Source: Phycisphaerales bacterium (GTDB lineage Bacteria; Planctomycetota; Phycisphaerae; Sedimentisphaerales; Anaerobacaceae). From it: 38,131 nucleotides of DNA. The notes below the pieces were generated by a model. That model was given only the letters and a program-made list of their open reading frames with translations, had not been told where the DNA came from and searched no databases. This document shows, one piece after another, positions 1 through 6,968 of the stretch. Position 1 is the first letter of the stretch; each line of letters opens with the position of its first letter. The position numbers and the translations under genes were made by a program. The stretch is from contig CP070782.1 in NCBI GenBank assembly GCA_020346325.1, positions 4,548,803 to 4,586,933 on the forward strand, read 5' to 3'.

Positions 1-1166
1 AGTATGACCAGAGCCATGTCCCCGTCATCCAGCAGTATGAAGCGGTTGGCCACGCCGTACGGGCTTCGTATTCGTACGCGGGCATGTCCGATGTCGCCAT
101 GGAAACCGGTGACATCGACTACCAGAGCGCCGTGATGAGCCTCTGGGACAACAGTGTCAATCGCAAGTACTACGTCACGGGTGGCGTGGGCAGCGGTGAG
201 ACCTCCGAGGGCTTCGGGCCTGACTACTCGTTGCGTCACAACGCCTACTGCGAATCGTGCTCGAGCTGCGGCGAGATCTTCTTCCAGCACAAGCTCAACC
301 TCGCGTACCGTGACGCCAAGTATGCGGATCTCTACGAGGAGACGCTCTACAACGCGCTGCTGGGATCCGTTGATCTGGAAGGCAAGAATTTCTACTACCA
401 GAACCCGCTGGATACCTATCGACCGCGCTACGACTGGCACGTCTGCCCCTGTTGCGTGGGCAACATCCCTCGCGTGCTGCTCATGCTGCCCACCTGGATG
501 TACGTCAAAGACACCGACAGTATCTACATCAATCTCTTCGTCGGTAGCACGGTGACGATCGAAGACGTGGCCGGCACGGATGTCGAGCTGGTGCAGAAGA
601 CCGATTACCCCTGGAGCGGTAAGGTCGCTATCACGGTCAATCCGGTGGTAGCGAAGCGGTTCAATGTCAGGATCCGCGTGCCGGACCGCGATGTGAGCGA
701 ACTCTATACGGCTACACCGAATTCCGACGGGATCACCTCGATCGCGGTCAACGGTGCGGAGGTGACGCCTACGATCGAGAAGGGCTATGCCACGATCACA
801 CGCCAGTGGCGGGCCGGCGACAAGATCGAAATGGTGCTTCCGATGAAGGTCCAGCGGGTCAAGGGCAGTGACAAGATCGAGGCGACCAGCGGGCGCGTGG
901 CTCTGCGCCGTGGGCCTTTGGTCTACAATGTCGAACAGGTCGATCAAGATATCACCGAGGTTCTTGATCCTGGGGCGGTTTTGACTCCGCAATGGAAGGC
1001 CGATCTGCTGGGCGGTGTGACGGTCCTGGAGGGCGAGTGGGCGGATGGCTCGCCGCTGGTGGCGATCCCCAACTACGCCCGTGCCAATCGAGAACCCAGC
1101 AGTTCCGATCGTCGCGGCCGCGGTCCGCGGTCGGCGCGTTCCATCGTCTGGATGAAGGATCGGTGA
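1..1166 (+). CDS. GH127 beta-L-arabinofuranosidase-like glycoside hydrolase (DUF1680), 5' end cut by window
   Basis: The reading frame is open from base 3 and its first visible residues, with GHAVRASYSYAGM, match the inside of a GH127 catalytic domain, so the ATG at 84 is not the true start. GH127 enzymes remove terminal L-arabinofuranose from plant-type glycans using a zinc-bound cysteine nucleophile. Counted from the ATG at 84, the visible catalytic set is Glu42 (probable acid/base, in SEGFG), Glu57 and Cys59 (in YCESC), and the CPCC motif at 121-124, where Cys123 (bases 450-452) is the expected nucleophile. The C-terminal beta-sandwich ends in the usual IPNYARANR segment, followed by an Arg/Ser-rich stretch. 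About 360-390 residues are seen; the family is usually 600-700, so roughly the N-terminal 40 percent lies outside. It converges on a small membrane protein gene. The family is clear; the exact substrate is inferred. Confidence 0.9.
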   Translation, partial: YDQSHVPVIQQYEAVGHAVRASYSYAGMSDVAMETGDIDYQSAVMSLWDNSVNRKYYVTGGVGSGETSEGFGPDYSLRHNAYCESCSSCGEIFFQHKLNLAYRDAKYADLYEETLYNALLGSVDLEGKNFYYQNPLDTYRPRYDWHVCPCCVGNIPRVLLMLPTWMYVKDTDSIYINLFVGSTVTIEDVAGTDVELVQKTDYPWSGKVAITVNPVVAKRFNVRIRVPDRDVSELYTATPNSDGITSIAVNGAEVTPTIEKGYATITRQWRAGDKIEMVLPMKVQRVKGSDKIEATSGRVALRRGPLVYNVEQVDQDITEVLDPGAVLTPQWKADLLGGVTVLEGEWADGSPLVAIPNYARANREPSSSDRRGRGPRSARSIVWMKDR

Positions 1167-1204
1167 GGTTCGGGCCGAACTGATTTGCAGGAGGGCGCCG
1201 TGAT

Positions 1205-1432
1205 TCAATACACGGGAGGAACACGATATCCGTTGATGATGATCAGCGCCAGGCCCAGGATGGCCTCAAAGCCCATGAAGATATGAGCGCCCAGTCCGAA
1301 TGAGGTCACCCCGAGGAGGCTCAGGACCCAGACACTAATGAAAGCCAGTGGGATCTTGGGGCCGTCGAGAACCCAGAGGCGAATGGTGTAGAGCCAAAAA
1401 CCTACAAAGGCAATAGCCGCGAACAAGAGCAT
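1205..1432 (-). CDS. Small two- to three-span membrane protein of unknown function
   Basis: A 75-residue, strongly hydrophobic protein not assigned to a family. Three hydrophobic stretches are visible (about residues 2-19, 27-44 and 51-67), separated by short polar turns; the first turn carries a DGPK motif. The start is set by a clear Shine-Dalgarno sequence, GGAGG at 1440-1444 on the minus strand, seven bases before the ATG at 1432. An in-frame upstream start at 1489 would put the start inside a perfect hairpin and add an Arg-rich leader, so it is disfavoured. It lies downstream of the AraC regulator gene on the same strand, with a 139-base spacer holding a hairpin and a 14-base palindrome. 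It could be cotranscribed with the regulator. Function unknown. Confidence 0.6.
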   Translation of the reverse strand: MLLFAAIAFVGFWLYTIRLWVLDGPKIPLAFISVWVLSLLGVTSFGLGAHIFMGFEAILGLALIIINGYRVPPVY

Positions 1433-1468
1433 TTCTATGCCTCCGACGACTGGACGGCGAGAAGCGCC

Positions 1469-1487
1469 GCGCTGGCAGCGCCAGCGC
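1469..1487 (-). terminator. Perfect 8-bp hairpin between the AraC gene and the small membrane protein gene
   Basis: The arms GCGCTGGC and GCCAGCGC pair perfectly around a three-base loop. It lies about 85 bases after the AraC stop codon and 37 bases before the next start. There is no U-tract, so it could be a Rho-type end, an mRNA stabiliser or a leader structure. Confidence 0.3.
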
Positions 1488-1490
1488 ACT

Positions 1491-1504
1491 CATCTGTACA
1501 GATG
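1491..1504. promoter_or_regulatory. Perfect 14-bp palindrome, candidate operator
   Basis: CATCTGTACAGATG is its own reverse complement over all 14 bases. It lies upstream of the small membrane protein start and downstream of the AraC stop. A symmetric site of this length suits a dimeric helix-turn-helix repressor. No particular regulator can be named from the sequence. Confidence 0.4.
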
Positions 1505-1571
1505 CGATGGTCGGACAAAAAATCACCGCCAATATAGACTGATTTACGAAAAGGATCGACCGGCATCGCGA

Positions 1572-2480
1572 TCAGCGCATGGACTGGCGGTAGCGGGTGG
1601 GGGTGATACCCAGACGCTTCTTGAACTGGCGGTGGAAATAGTAGACGTTGGCATAGCCGACGCGCTGGGCAATCTCGTAACAGCGCAGGGACGTAAAGCG
1701 CAGCAGACGCTGGGCTGCCTCAAAGCGGAGATCCTGCTGGTACGCCAGGGGCGAGACGCGAAACGACTTCTTGAACGTACGAAACAGATGGCCCTTGGAG
1801 CAGTGGGACATCGCGGCGAGGTCTTCGGCGGTAATGGGCTCGGCGTAGTGTTCGTCGATGTACTGCTTGACCTGCAGAATAGGATTGTCCTGGGCGAGCG
1901 TCGCGCCGGCGAGCCTTTCGGTATAGCAGTGGGTGACAATCGTGTCGAACACGTCAGCCAGAGCCCGGTGGGCGTAGAAATCCGACATCGGAGACGGCCC
2001 CTGGAGATAGTCCATGATGCGGATCATAATCACGACCAACTCCTGGGTCGTGTCTCTGGACAGGTGCGGCTCGCTCAGGAGTCGGCCGCGGACCCCGGTG
2101 TAGATGTTCAGGATCTCCTCGAACGGCAGGGTGAGGGGCTTGCCGCTCTGCGTGTTGAAGGCGAAGGTGATTTCCGCATAGACGCTGGAGCGACGGTGGC
2201 TGACGAAGTCGTGGGATTGGCCTGGCGAGACGATGACCAACGTTCCGGGTTTGGCAGGGTGTTTCTTGCCTGATTTAATGTAGAACCCTGCTGATTGGGT
2301 GTAGAGCACGATGTGGTACAGGTCGTGCGTGTGCTCGCCAAAAGTTCTGGTGTCTCCGACGGGCCGGTCCTGATCCACCGCCGCGTGCACGAAACTTGGG
2401 AAATAGGCTTCGCGATCATGTAGAACCACGAGCGTCTTGGGCGTTGTGTGGCTTTGCTGGGCCTGTAGATAGCGAAGCAT
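1572..2480 (-). CDS. AraC-family transcriptional regulator with cupin-like sensor domain
   Basis: A 302-residue one-component DNA-binding regulator. The N-terminal part, about residues 15-150, has cupin-type features: a His-rich entry (FGEHTHDLYHIVLY) and a PGTLVIVSPGQSHDF strand pair, as in AraC/RhaS sensors of small ligands. The C-terminal 100 residues carry two helix-turn-helix units: the first around ITAEDLAAMSHCSKGHLFRTF, the second ending in the family signature VGYANVYYFHRQFKKRLGITP. Length is normal. The start follows a weak ribosome site; a candidate promoter is seen 60-100 bases upstream. It is divergent from the secreted LamG protein gene and near a GH127 gene, so control of local glycan-use genes is a reasonable guess. 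The ligand cannot be read from the sequence. Confidence 0.92.
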   Translation of the reverse strand: MLRYLQAQQSHTTPKTLVVLHDREAYFPSFVHAAVDQDRPVGDTRTFGEHTHDLYHIVLYTQSAGFYIKSGKKHPAKPGTLVIVSPGQSHDFVSHRRSSVYAEITFAFNTQSGKPLTLPFEEILNIYTGVRGRLLSEPHLSRDTTQELVVIMIRIMDYLQGPSPMSDFYAHRALADVFDTIVTHCYTERLAGATLAQDNPILQVKQYIDEHYAEPITAEDLAAMSHCSKGHLFRTFKKSFRVSPLAYQQDLRFEAAQRLLRFTSLRCYEIAQRVGYANVYYFHRQFKKRLGITPTRYRQSMR

Positions 2481-2548
2481 ATGTCACTATTGTGCAACAG
2501 AATATCATTTTTATGCATTTTTTCGTCGTGTATCTATTACGATAATAC

Positions 2549-2577
2549 AATATAGTCTATTTGGTGCGAGCAGACAA
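2549..2577 (-). promoter_or_regulatory. Candidate sigma-70-type promoter of the AraC gene
   Basis: On the minus strand, TTGTCT (2572-2577) and TATATT (2549-2554) are separated by 17 bases in an AT-rich stretch. This would start transcription near 2542, about 60 bases before the ATG. The small palindrome at 2535-2547 would lie at the start site, which would suit feedback control. Confidence 0.4.
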
Positions 2578-2601
2578 CATGCTGGCCCGCCGGCCTGCAT
2601 G
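2578..2601. promoter_or_regulatory. Interrupted palindrome, candidate operator or hairpin
   Basis: CATGC and GCATG form the outer arms and GGCC/GGCC the inner arms, with one T-T mismatch between them and a four-base centre. It abuts the -35 element of the candidate AraC promoter, a plausible place for a regulatory site. Confidence 0.3.
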
Positions 2602-2818
2602 AATCGGGTGTAACGTCGGGTCTTTGGGCAGAGAATCGAGGAGGAACAGGGGGGGCGGTTCTGCCCGAGACGAGGCCTCTTGAGGAGTGTCCGGCGCGGC
2701 GTATTTTGTGATGAGAAGGAGGATTCGGAGACGTTTATAGGCGCCTTTCCGGTTTCTTCATTCGGCAAGGCTTTACTCGGGCAAGGCAGAAATCTCAGTT
2801 CATCGAAGGAGGACGATC

Positions 2819-5773
2819 ATGCGCAGAAAACTCTTTATGACGGTGATGGTCGCAGCGGTGTTATCAGGCGGGTGGAACGCGACACAAGCTGCCGATCCGA
2901 GTCTGGTTGGCTGGTGGAAGCTCGATGACGGCGCCGGGACGGTCGCCGCGGACGCCAGCGGCCGAAGTGTGGACGGAGAGCTATTCGGCGACCCCGTATG
3001 GGACACAGAGGGGATCTTCGGCGGTAGCCTGCTTTTCGATGGAGTAGATGACTATATTTTCATCGACGGGCATTTTGAACTCCCTGAGTATACGATGGCC
3101 GTATGGTTCCGAGTCGACGAACCGGGCCAGCGTGATATTCTGTCTGCCTACGCCGTGGGGGTCCAGCATGGCATTCTGCTGGAGCTTCAAGCGGCCGGGA
3201 CGTTGCGTTTTCTTCATCGGTTCCCCTTGGGCACGGGGGGCGGAAACAATATCTACACGACGACCACCTATGATGACGGTGCTTGGTATCACGCGGCGTT
3301 CATGAAGTCCGCTGACGAAATCGCCCTCTACGTCAACGGGGAGGAGGTGGGTCGCATGGCTGACAACAGTACATTCGACCCCGGTGATTTCTTTGGGTTG
3401 GCCGTCGGCGTCCTCGACGATGAACGCGGCGCGGCCCGGCTCTTCCTGGGGGCGATGGATGATATCCGGGTTCACAACCGCGCGCTGACGCAGGCGGAGG
3501 TCCAGGGCATCATGCGCGGGGCTGGCTATGACACGGCAACGGATCCCGTTCCCGCTCACGAGACGACTGATGTCCCCCGCGACGTGGTTCTGGGGTGGAA
3601 AGCGAATGAGGCGGCCGTGGCCCACGACGTGTACTTTGGTGCCGCCTTCGACGACGTCAACGATGCTGATCGGGCCGATCCGAGAAGTGTCCTGTTGAGC
3701 GAGGGTCAGGTGGCGACGACCTTCGATCCTGGCCTGCTGGAATACGGCCAGACCTACTATTGGCGGGTCGACGAAGTCAATGCGCCACCGGAGAGCACCA
3801 TCTTCAAGGGCGAGATCTGGAGCTTCACCGTCGAGCCTTTCGCCTATGCGATCGAGACCATTGTGGCCACCAGCAATGGCACGTCCAGCGAAGACGTTGG
3901 ACCGGAGAATACGGTCAATGGTTCCGGCCTCAATGACGAGGACCAGCACTCCACCAATAGCAGTGACATGTGGCTGGTGAATCCGCCCGCCGACGGGTCG
4001 CTGTATATTCAGTTCGAGTTTGACAGGGTCTACAAGCTGCACGAGATGCTGGTCTGGAACTACAATGTGATGTTCGAAGCGGTGCTTGGTTTCGGTCTCA
4101 AAGACGTCACCGTGGAGTATTCCGTAGACGGCGCCGACTGGATGGCCTTAGGCGATGTCGAACTGGCTCAGGCAACGGCGACGCCTGCGTACACCGCTAA
4201 CACGACCGTTGATTTCGGGGGCGTGGGGGCCAAATACGTTCGCTTGACGGTCAATAGCGGCTACGGCGTCATGGGGCAATTTGGGCTGAGCGAAGTACGT
4301 TTTCTGTATGTCCCGGTGCAGGCCCGCGAACCTCAACCGGCCGACGGCGCGACAGACGTTGACGTGCTTGATGGGACGCTGGCCTGGAGAGCCGGACGCG
4401 AGGCGGCCGCCCATGAGATCTACCTTAGCGCTGATGAACTGGCCGTCATTGATGGTACGGCCCTGGTCGACACCGTGGACGCACCCACGCTGAACGTCGG
4501 TGATACGCTCGAACTGGCGCGGACCTATTACTGGAAGGTCAACGAAGTTGGTGAAGGCGGGGCCGGCGATGTCTGGGAAGGGGACGTCTGGAGTTTCTCC
4601 ACGCAGGCCGTGCTGGTGGTGGACGACTTCGAGAGCTACACCGACGATGAGGGCGATCGCATCTACGAAACCTGGGAAGATGGCTGGGTCAACGACACCG
4701 GATCGACGGTGGGGTATCTCGATGCGCCGTTTGCCGAGCAGACGATCGTTCATGGGGGCGGGCAGTCCATGCCACTGGCCTATGAGAACACCGGTGGCGT
4801 GACGATCTCGGAGGCTGTCCGCGCGTTCGCCGTGGCGCAGGATTGGACTGCTCACGGCATCAAGGGTCTGAATCTCTGGTTCTACGGCGATCCGTCCAAT
4901 ACCAGCGCAGAACTGTATGTGAAGGTCAATGGCAGCAAGGTGACCTTTGATGGCGACCCGGACAGCCTGTTCCAGGCGGCTTGGCAATTGTGGTATATCG
5001 ACCTGGACGACCTGGCCGGCGCCAATCTTGCAAGCGTCACAGAGCTAACGATTGGACTGGAAGGCGGCGAGGGCCTCCTTCTCATCGACGACCTGGCGCT
5101 GTCGCCGCTCGAGCGACAGTCCGTGACGCCGGTCGAACCCGATCCAGCCGGCATGGTGGCTCACTACGCCCTGGACGGCAATGCTGACGACAGCGTCGGA
5201 ATCCACTCCGGCACGCTCGTCGGCGAACCGACCTTCGAGGCAGGCCAGGAGGGCCAGGCGATCAAACTCGATGGCATTGCCGACTACGTGCAGGTCGAGA
5301 GCTCTTTCGACTTGCCGGTGTATTCGGCCTCGGTGTGGTTCCGGGTCGACGGTGGTACGGGGGAACGAGACGTTCTCTCGATTTACGACAACAACAGCGA
5401 CCATGGCATTCTGCTGGAAGTCCGCAATAACGGCGAGCTGCGCTACCTGCATCGTGCGCCGCTCGGCACAACGGGCGGCACGGATATCTATAGTGGCGGT
5501 GTCTACACCGACGGGAGCTGGCACCACGTTGGTTTGGTTAAGTCGGCCGAGACTGTGACGCTGTATATCGGCGGGCGGATTGCCGGTTCCGCGGCCGACA
5601 CGACCGAGTTCGGCCAGGCCCTGCAATACCTGCTGTTAGGGGTGCTGCGACACGACAGCCTGATCCGTTACCTGCCCGGCGCCATTGATGAGGTTTTTCT
5701 CTACGATCGCGCTTTGTCGCACGCGGAGATCGCCTGGCTTGCCGGGCGAAGGCTGCCTTTTGACAGCCAGTAA
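2819..5773 (+). CDS. Secreted multidomain LamG / discoidin-like / fibronectin-like protein
   Basis: A 984-residue exported protein with a signal peptide (MRRKLFMTVMVAAVLSGG, cleavage probably after TQAA, residue 25). Approximate domain order: LamG-type jelly roll 27-238; fibronectin-III-like module 242-338 ending in YYWRVDEVN; discoidin (F5/8 type C)-like domain 343-500 ending in KYVRLTVNSGYG; second fibronectin-like module 501-595 with YYWKVNEV; a carbohydrate-binding-like beta-sandwich 599-765 starting DDFESYTDDEG; second LamG domain 774-984. LamG and discoidin domains bind sugars or surface ligands; no catalytic domain is seen. The set is typical of large planctomycete surface proteins. 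A strong GAAGGAGG site precedes the ATG. The divergent AraC regulator may control it. The protein ends within the second LamG domain, with no PEP-CTERM-like sorting tail. Confidence 0.88.
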   Translation: MRRKLFMTVMVAAVLSGGWNATQAADPSLVGWWKLDDGAGTVAADASGRSVDGELFGDPVWDTEGIFGGSLLFDGVDDYIFIDGHFELPEYTMAVWFRVDEPGQRDILSAYAVGVQHGILLELQAAGTLRFLHRFPLGTGGGNNIYTTTTYDDGAWYHAAFMKSADEIALYVNGEEVGRMADNSTFDPGDFFGLAVGVLDDERGAARLFLGAMDDIRVHNRALTQAEVQGIMRGAGYDTATDPVPAHETTDVPRDVVLGWKANEAAVAHDVYFGAAFDDVNDADRADPRSVLLSEGQVATTFDPGLLEYGQTYYWRVDEVNAPPESTIFKGEIWSFTVEPFAYAIETIVATSNGTSSEDVGPENTVNGSGLNDEDQHSTNSSDMWLVNPPADGSLYIQFEFDRVYKLHEMLVWNYNVMFEAVLGFGLKDVTVEYSVDGADWMALGDVELAQATATPAYTANTTVDFGGVGAKYVRLTVNSGYGVMGQFGLSEVRFLYVPVQAREPQPADGATDVDVLDGTLAWRAGREAAAHEIYLSADELAVIDGTALVDTVDAPTLNVGDTLELARTYYWKVNEVGEGGAGDVWEGDVWSFSTQAVLVVDDFESYTDDEGDRIYETWEDGWVNDTGSTVGYLDAPFAEQTIVHGGGQSMPLAYENTGGVTISEAVRAFAVAQDWTAHGIKGLNLWFYGDPSNTSAELYVKVNGSKVTFDGDPDSLFQAAWQLWYIDLDDLAGANLASVTELTIGLEGGEGLLLIDDLALSPLERQSVTPVEPDPAGMVAHYALDGNADDSVGIHSGTLVGEPTFEAGQEGQAIKLDGIADYVQVESSFDLPVYSASVWFRVDGGTGERDVLSIYDNNSDHGILLEVRNNGELRYLHRAPLGTTGGTDIYSGGVYTDGSWHHVGLVKSAETVTLYIGGRIAGSAADTTEFGQALQYLLLGVLRHDSLIRYLPGAIDEVFLYDRALSHAEIAWLAGRRLPFDSQ

Positions 5774-5787
5774 GACGACGGGGACTG

Positions 5788-5822
5788 CCCAGGACTCGCC
5801 TCCTTCCAGCGCGAGTCCTGGG
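5788..5822 (+). terminator. Perfect 12-bp stem-loop after the LamG protein gene
   Basis: CCCAGGACTCGC (5788-5799) pairs fully with GCGAGTCCTGGG (5811-5822) around an 11-base loop, 15 bases after the stop codon. There is no run of T after it, so it is not a textbook intrinsic terminator, but position and stem strength suggest an mRNA 3' end or a processing/stability element. A weaker bulged stem (GGCCGTA/TACGGGCC) follows at about 5860-5883, before the next gene. Confidence 0.45.
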
Positions 5823-5950
5823 ACTGTAAAATCCCATCGGGGCGGTGGGGATATTGCACGGGCCGTACAAGGCGATACGGGCCAGGGTGATGCAGACGAC
5901 GCCGGCTTTGCCGGGCAGGGAGCACCAACGGTATTTGGAAAGGCAGAAAG

Positions 5951-6811
5951 ATGAAGAGCAAGGCGTTTACCTTGATCGAACTGCTGGTCGTCATTGCCAT
6001 CATCGCCATTTTGATGGCCATCATCATGCCGGCGCTGAACCTGGTGAAGAAAAAGGCCGCGACCACCGCTTGCCTGAGCAATACCAAGAACCTTTCCCTG
6101 GGCTGGTATATGTATCATTCCGACAACGACGGTCGGATCATGAGTTGTGAAGATACAGCGACGGAACCCGGCGGCAACTTCGTCGGTTGGTGCGGCGTCC
6201 CGCGCGACGAGAGCGGCGCTACACTGAGCAACACTCAGACGAGCCCGGCGGTGACGGACGAGGATGAAATCCGAGGAATCCAGCAGGGGGTCCTGTTTCC
6301 CTATGTCAAGGATCCCGATCTCTACCATTGCCCGGCCGACAATCAGCGCAAAAGTCTGTACGATGGGACCACGGTGTTTGTCTCCTATGGCATGCCTTAT
6401 TGTTTCTATCGAACGACGAACAGGGGCAGCGCCGACTACAACCTCCAAATTCGCCGTTTCGATGAGATTTCCCGCCCGTCGACGCGTTACGTCTTCGTCG
6501 AGAGCGCCGAGACGCGCAACTGGAATTCGAGCCACCATTTCGTCCTGGGGACGCCGGAACAGACCAACCTGGACGAATGGGGCTGGTGGGGGCCGATGGC
6601 GGTCAACCATGGGGACAGCAGCGTGCTGGGATTCTGTGACGGGCATTCCGAAGTCCGCAAGTGGCGGAACCGTTCCACGATCGACCGCGTCTACAAACTC
6701 ATCGACCAGGGGGTGACGACTTACGGTATTGAATATCCTCCCGCCGGAGAGACGGAAGACATCGATTATATGGCTAAAGGCTGGGCCTATCGCCACAAGC
6801 GTGGCAGATAG
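5951..6811 (+). CDS. Type II secretion-like pseudopilin (prepilin N-terminal methylation domain, H-x9-DG type)
   Basis: A 286-residue protein starting with a class III prepilin signal: short basic leader MKSKA, then FTLIELLVVIAIIAILMAII, with cleavage expected before Phe6 and the usual Glu at mature position 5. After the hydrophobic helix comes the globular part typical of planctomycete pseudopilins, with CLSNTKNLSLGWYMYHSDNDGR near residues 38-60 and, towards the end, HGDSSVLGFCDGHSE, which fits the 'H-x9-DG' tail of this expanded family. These proteins are processed by a prepilin peptidase and are thought to act in type IV pilus or type II secretion-like systems; individual roles are mostly unknown. 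No peptidase or pilus ATPase is nearby, so it is an orphan copy between two large exported proteins. Confidence 0.92.
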   Translation: MKSKAFTLIELLVVIAIIAILMAIIMPALNLVKKKAATTACLSNTKNLSLGWYMYHSDNDGRIMSCEDTATEPGGNFVGWCGVPRDESGATLSNTQTSPAVTDEDEIRGIQQGVLFPYVKDPDLYHCPADNQRKSLYDGTTVFVSYGMPYCFYRTTNRGSADYNLQIRRFDEISRPSTRYVFVESAETRNWNSSHHFVLGTPEQTNLDEWGWWGPMAVNHGDSSVLGFCDGHSEVRKWRNRSTIDRVYKLIDQGVTTYGIEYPPAGETEDIDYMAKGWAYRHKRGR

Positions 6812-6821
6812 AGCACTTTTC

Positions 6822-6830
6822 TGGTATAAT
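6822..6830 (+). promoter_or_regulatory. Candidate extended -10 promoter element for the CotH protein gene
   Basis: TGGTATAAT is a perfect extended -10 element (TGn plus TATAAT), 11 bases after the pseudopilin stop. No good -35 hexamer lies at the right distance, which extended -10 promoters tolerate. It would give a leader of about 130 bases before the ATG at 6969. Confidence 0.4.
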
Positions 6831-6968
6831 GACCGAGGAGGCATCGTTCCAGGGGATAATCGGTGCGCGGATTGTCTGGCATGTCGAGATGAGACACGGC
6901 CCGCTCTGGGGCGGCGCCTCCTGAGGTGCCAAAACCCTGCCAATCTCTGTTCTTTGGATTGTTGCTGA

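Larger units (their letters stand above)
2481..2818. other. Divergent intergenic region between the AraC regulator and the LamG protein
   Basis: About 340 bases with no convincing gene. Bases 2490-2565 are a clear AT-rich island in an otherwise GC-rich window. It contains a small palindrome TATTA-CGA-TAATA (2535-2547), a candidate minus-strand promoter (2549-2577) and a hairpin (2578-2601). Further right, GGGCAGA (from 2629) and TCTGCCC form distant arms in a possible leader of the LamG transcript. No strong plus-strand promoter could be fixed. Confidence 0.6.

Noticed and set aside
1437-2273. 278-codon plus-strand open frame
   Set aside because: Antisense to the AraC regulator with its complete HTH region.
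2981-4042. 353-codon minus-strand open frame
   Set aside because: Antisense to LamG/Fn3 domains that are clearly coding on the plus strand.
5636-6943. 435-codon minus-strand open frame
   Set aside because: It lies antisense to the end of the LamG gene and to the pseudopilin gene, both well supported; composition only reflects high GC.
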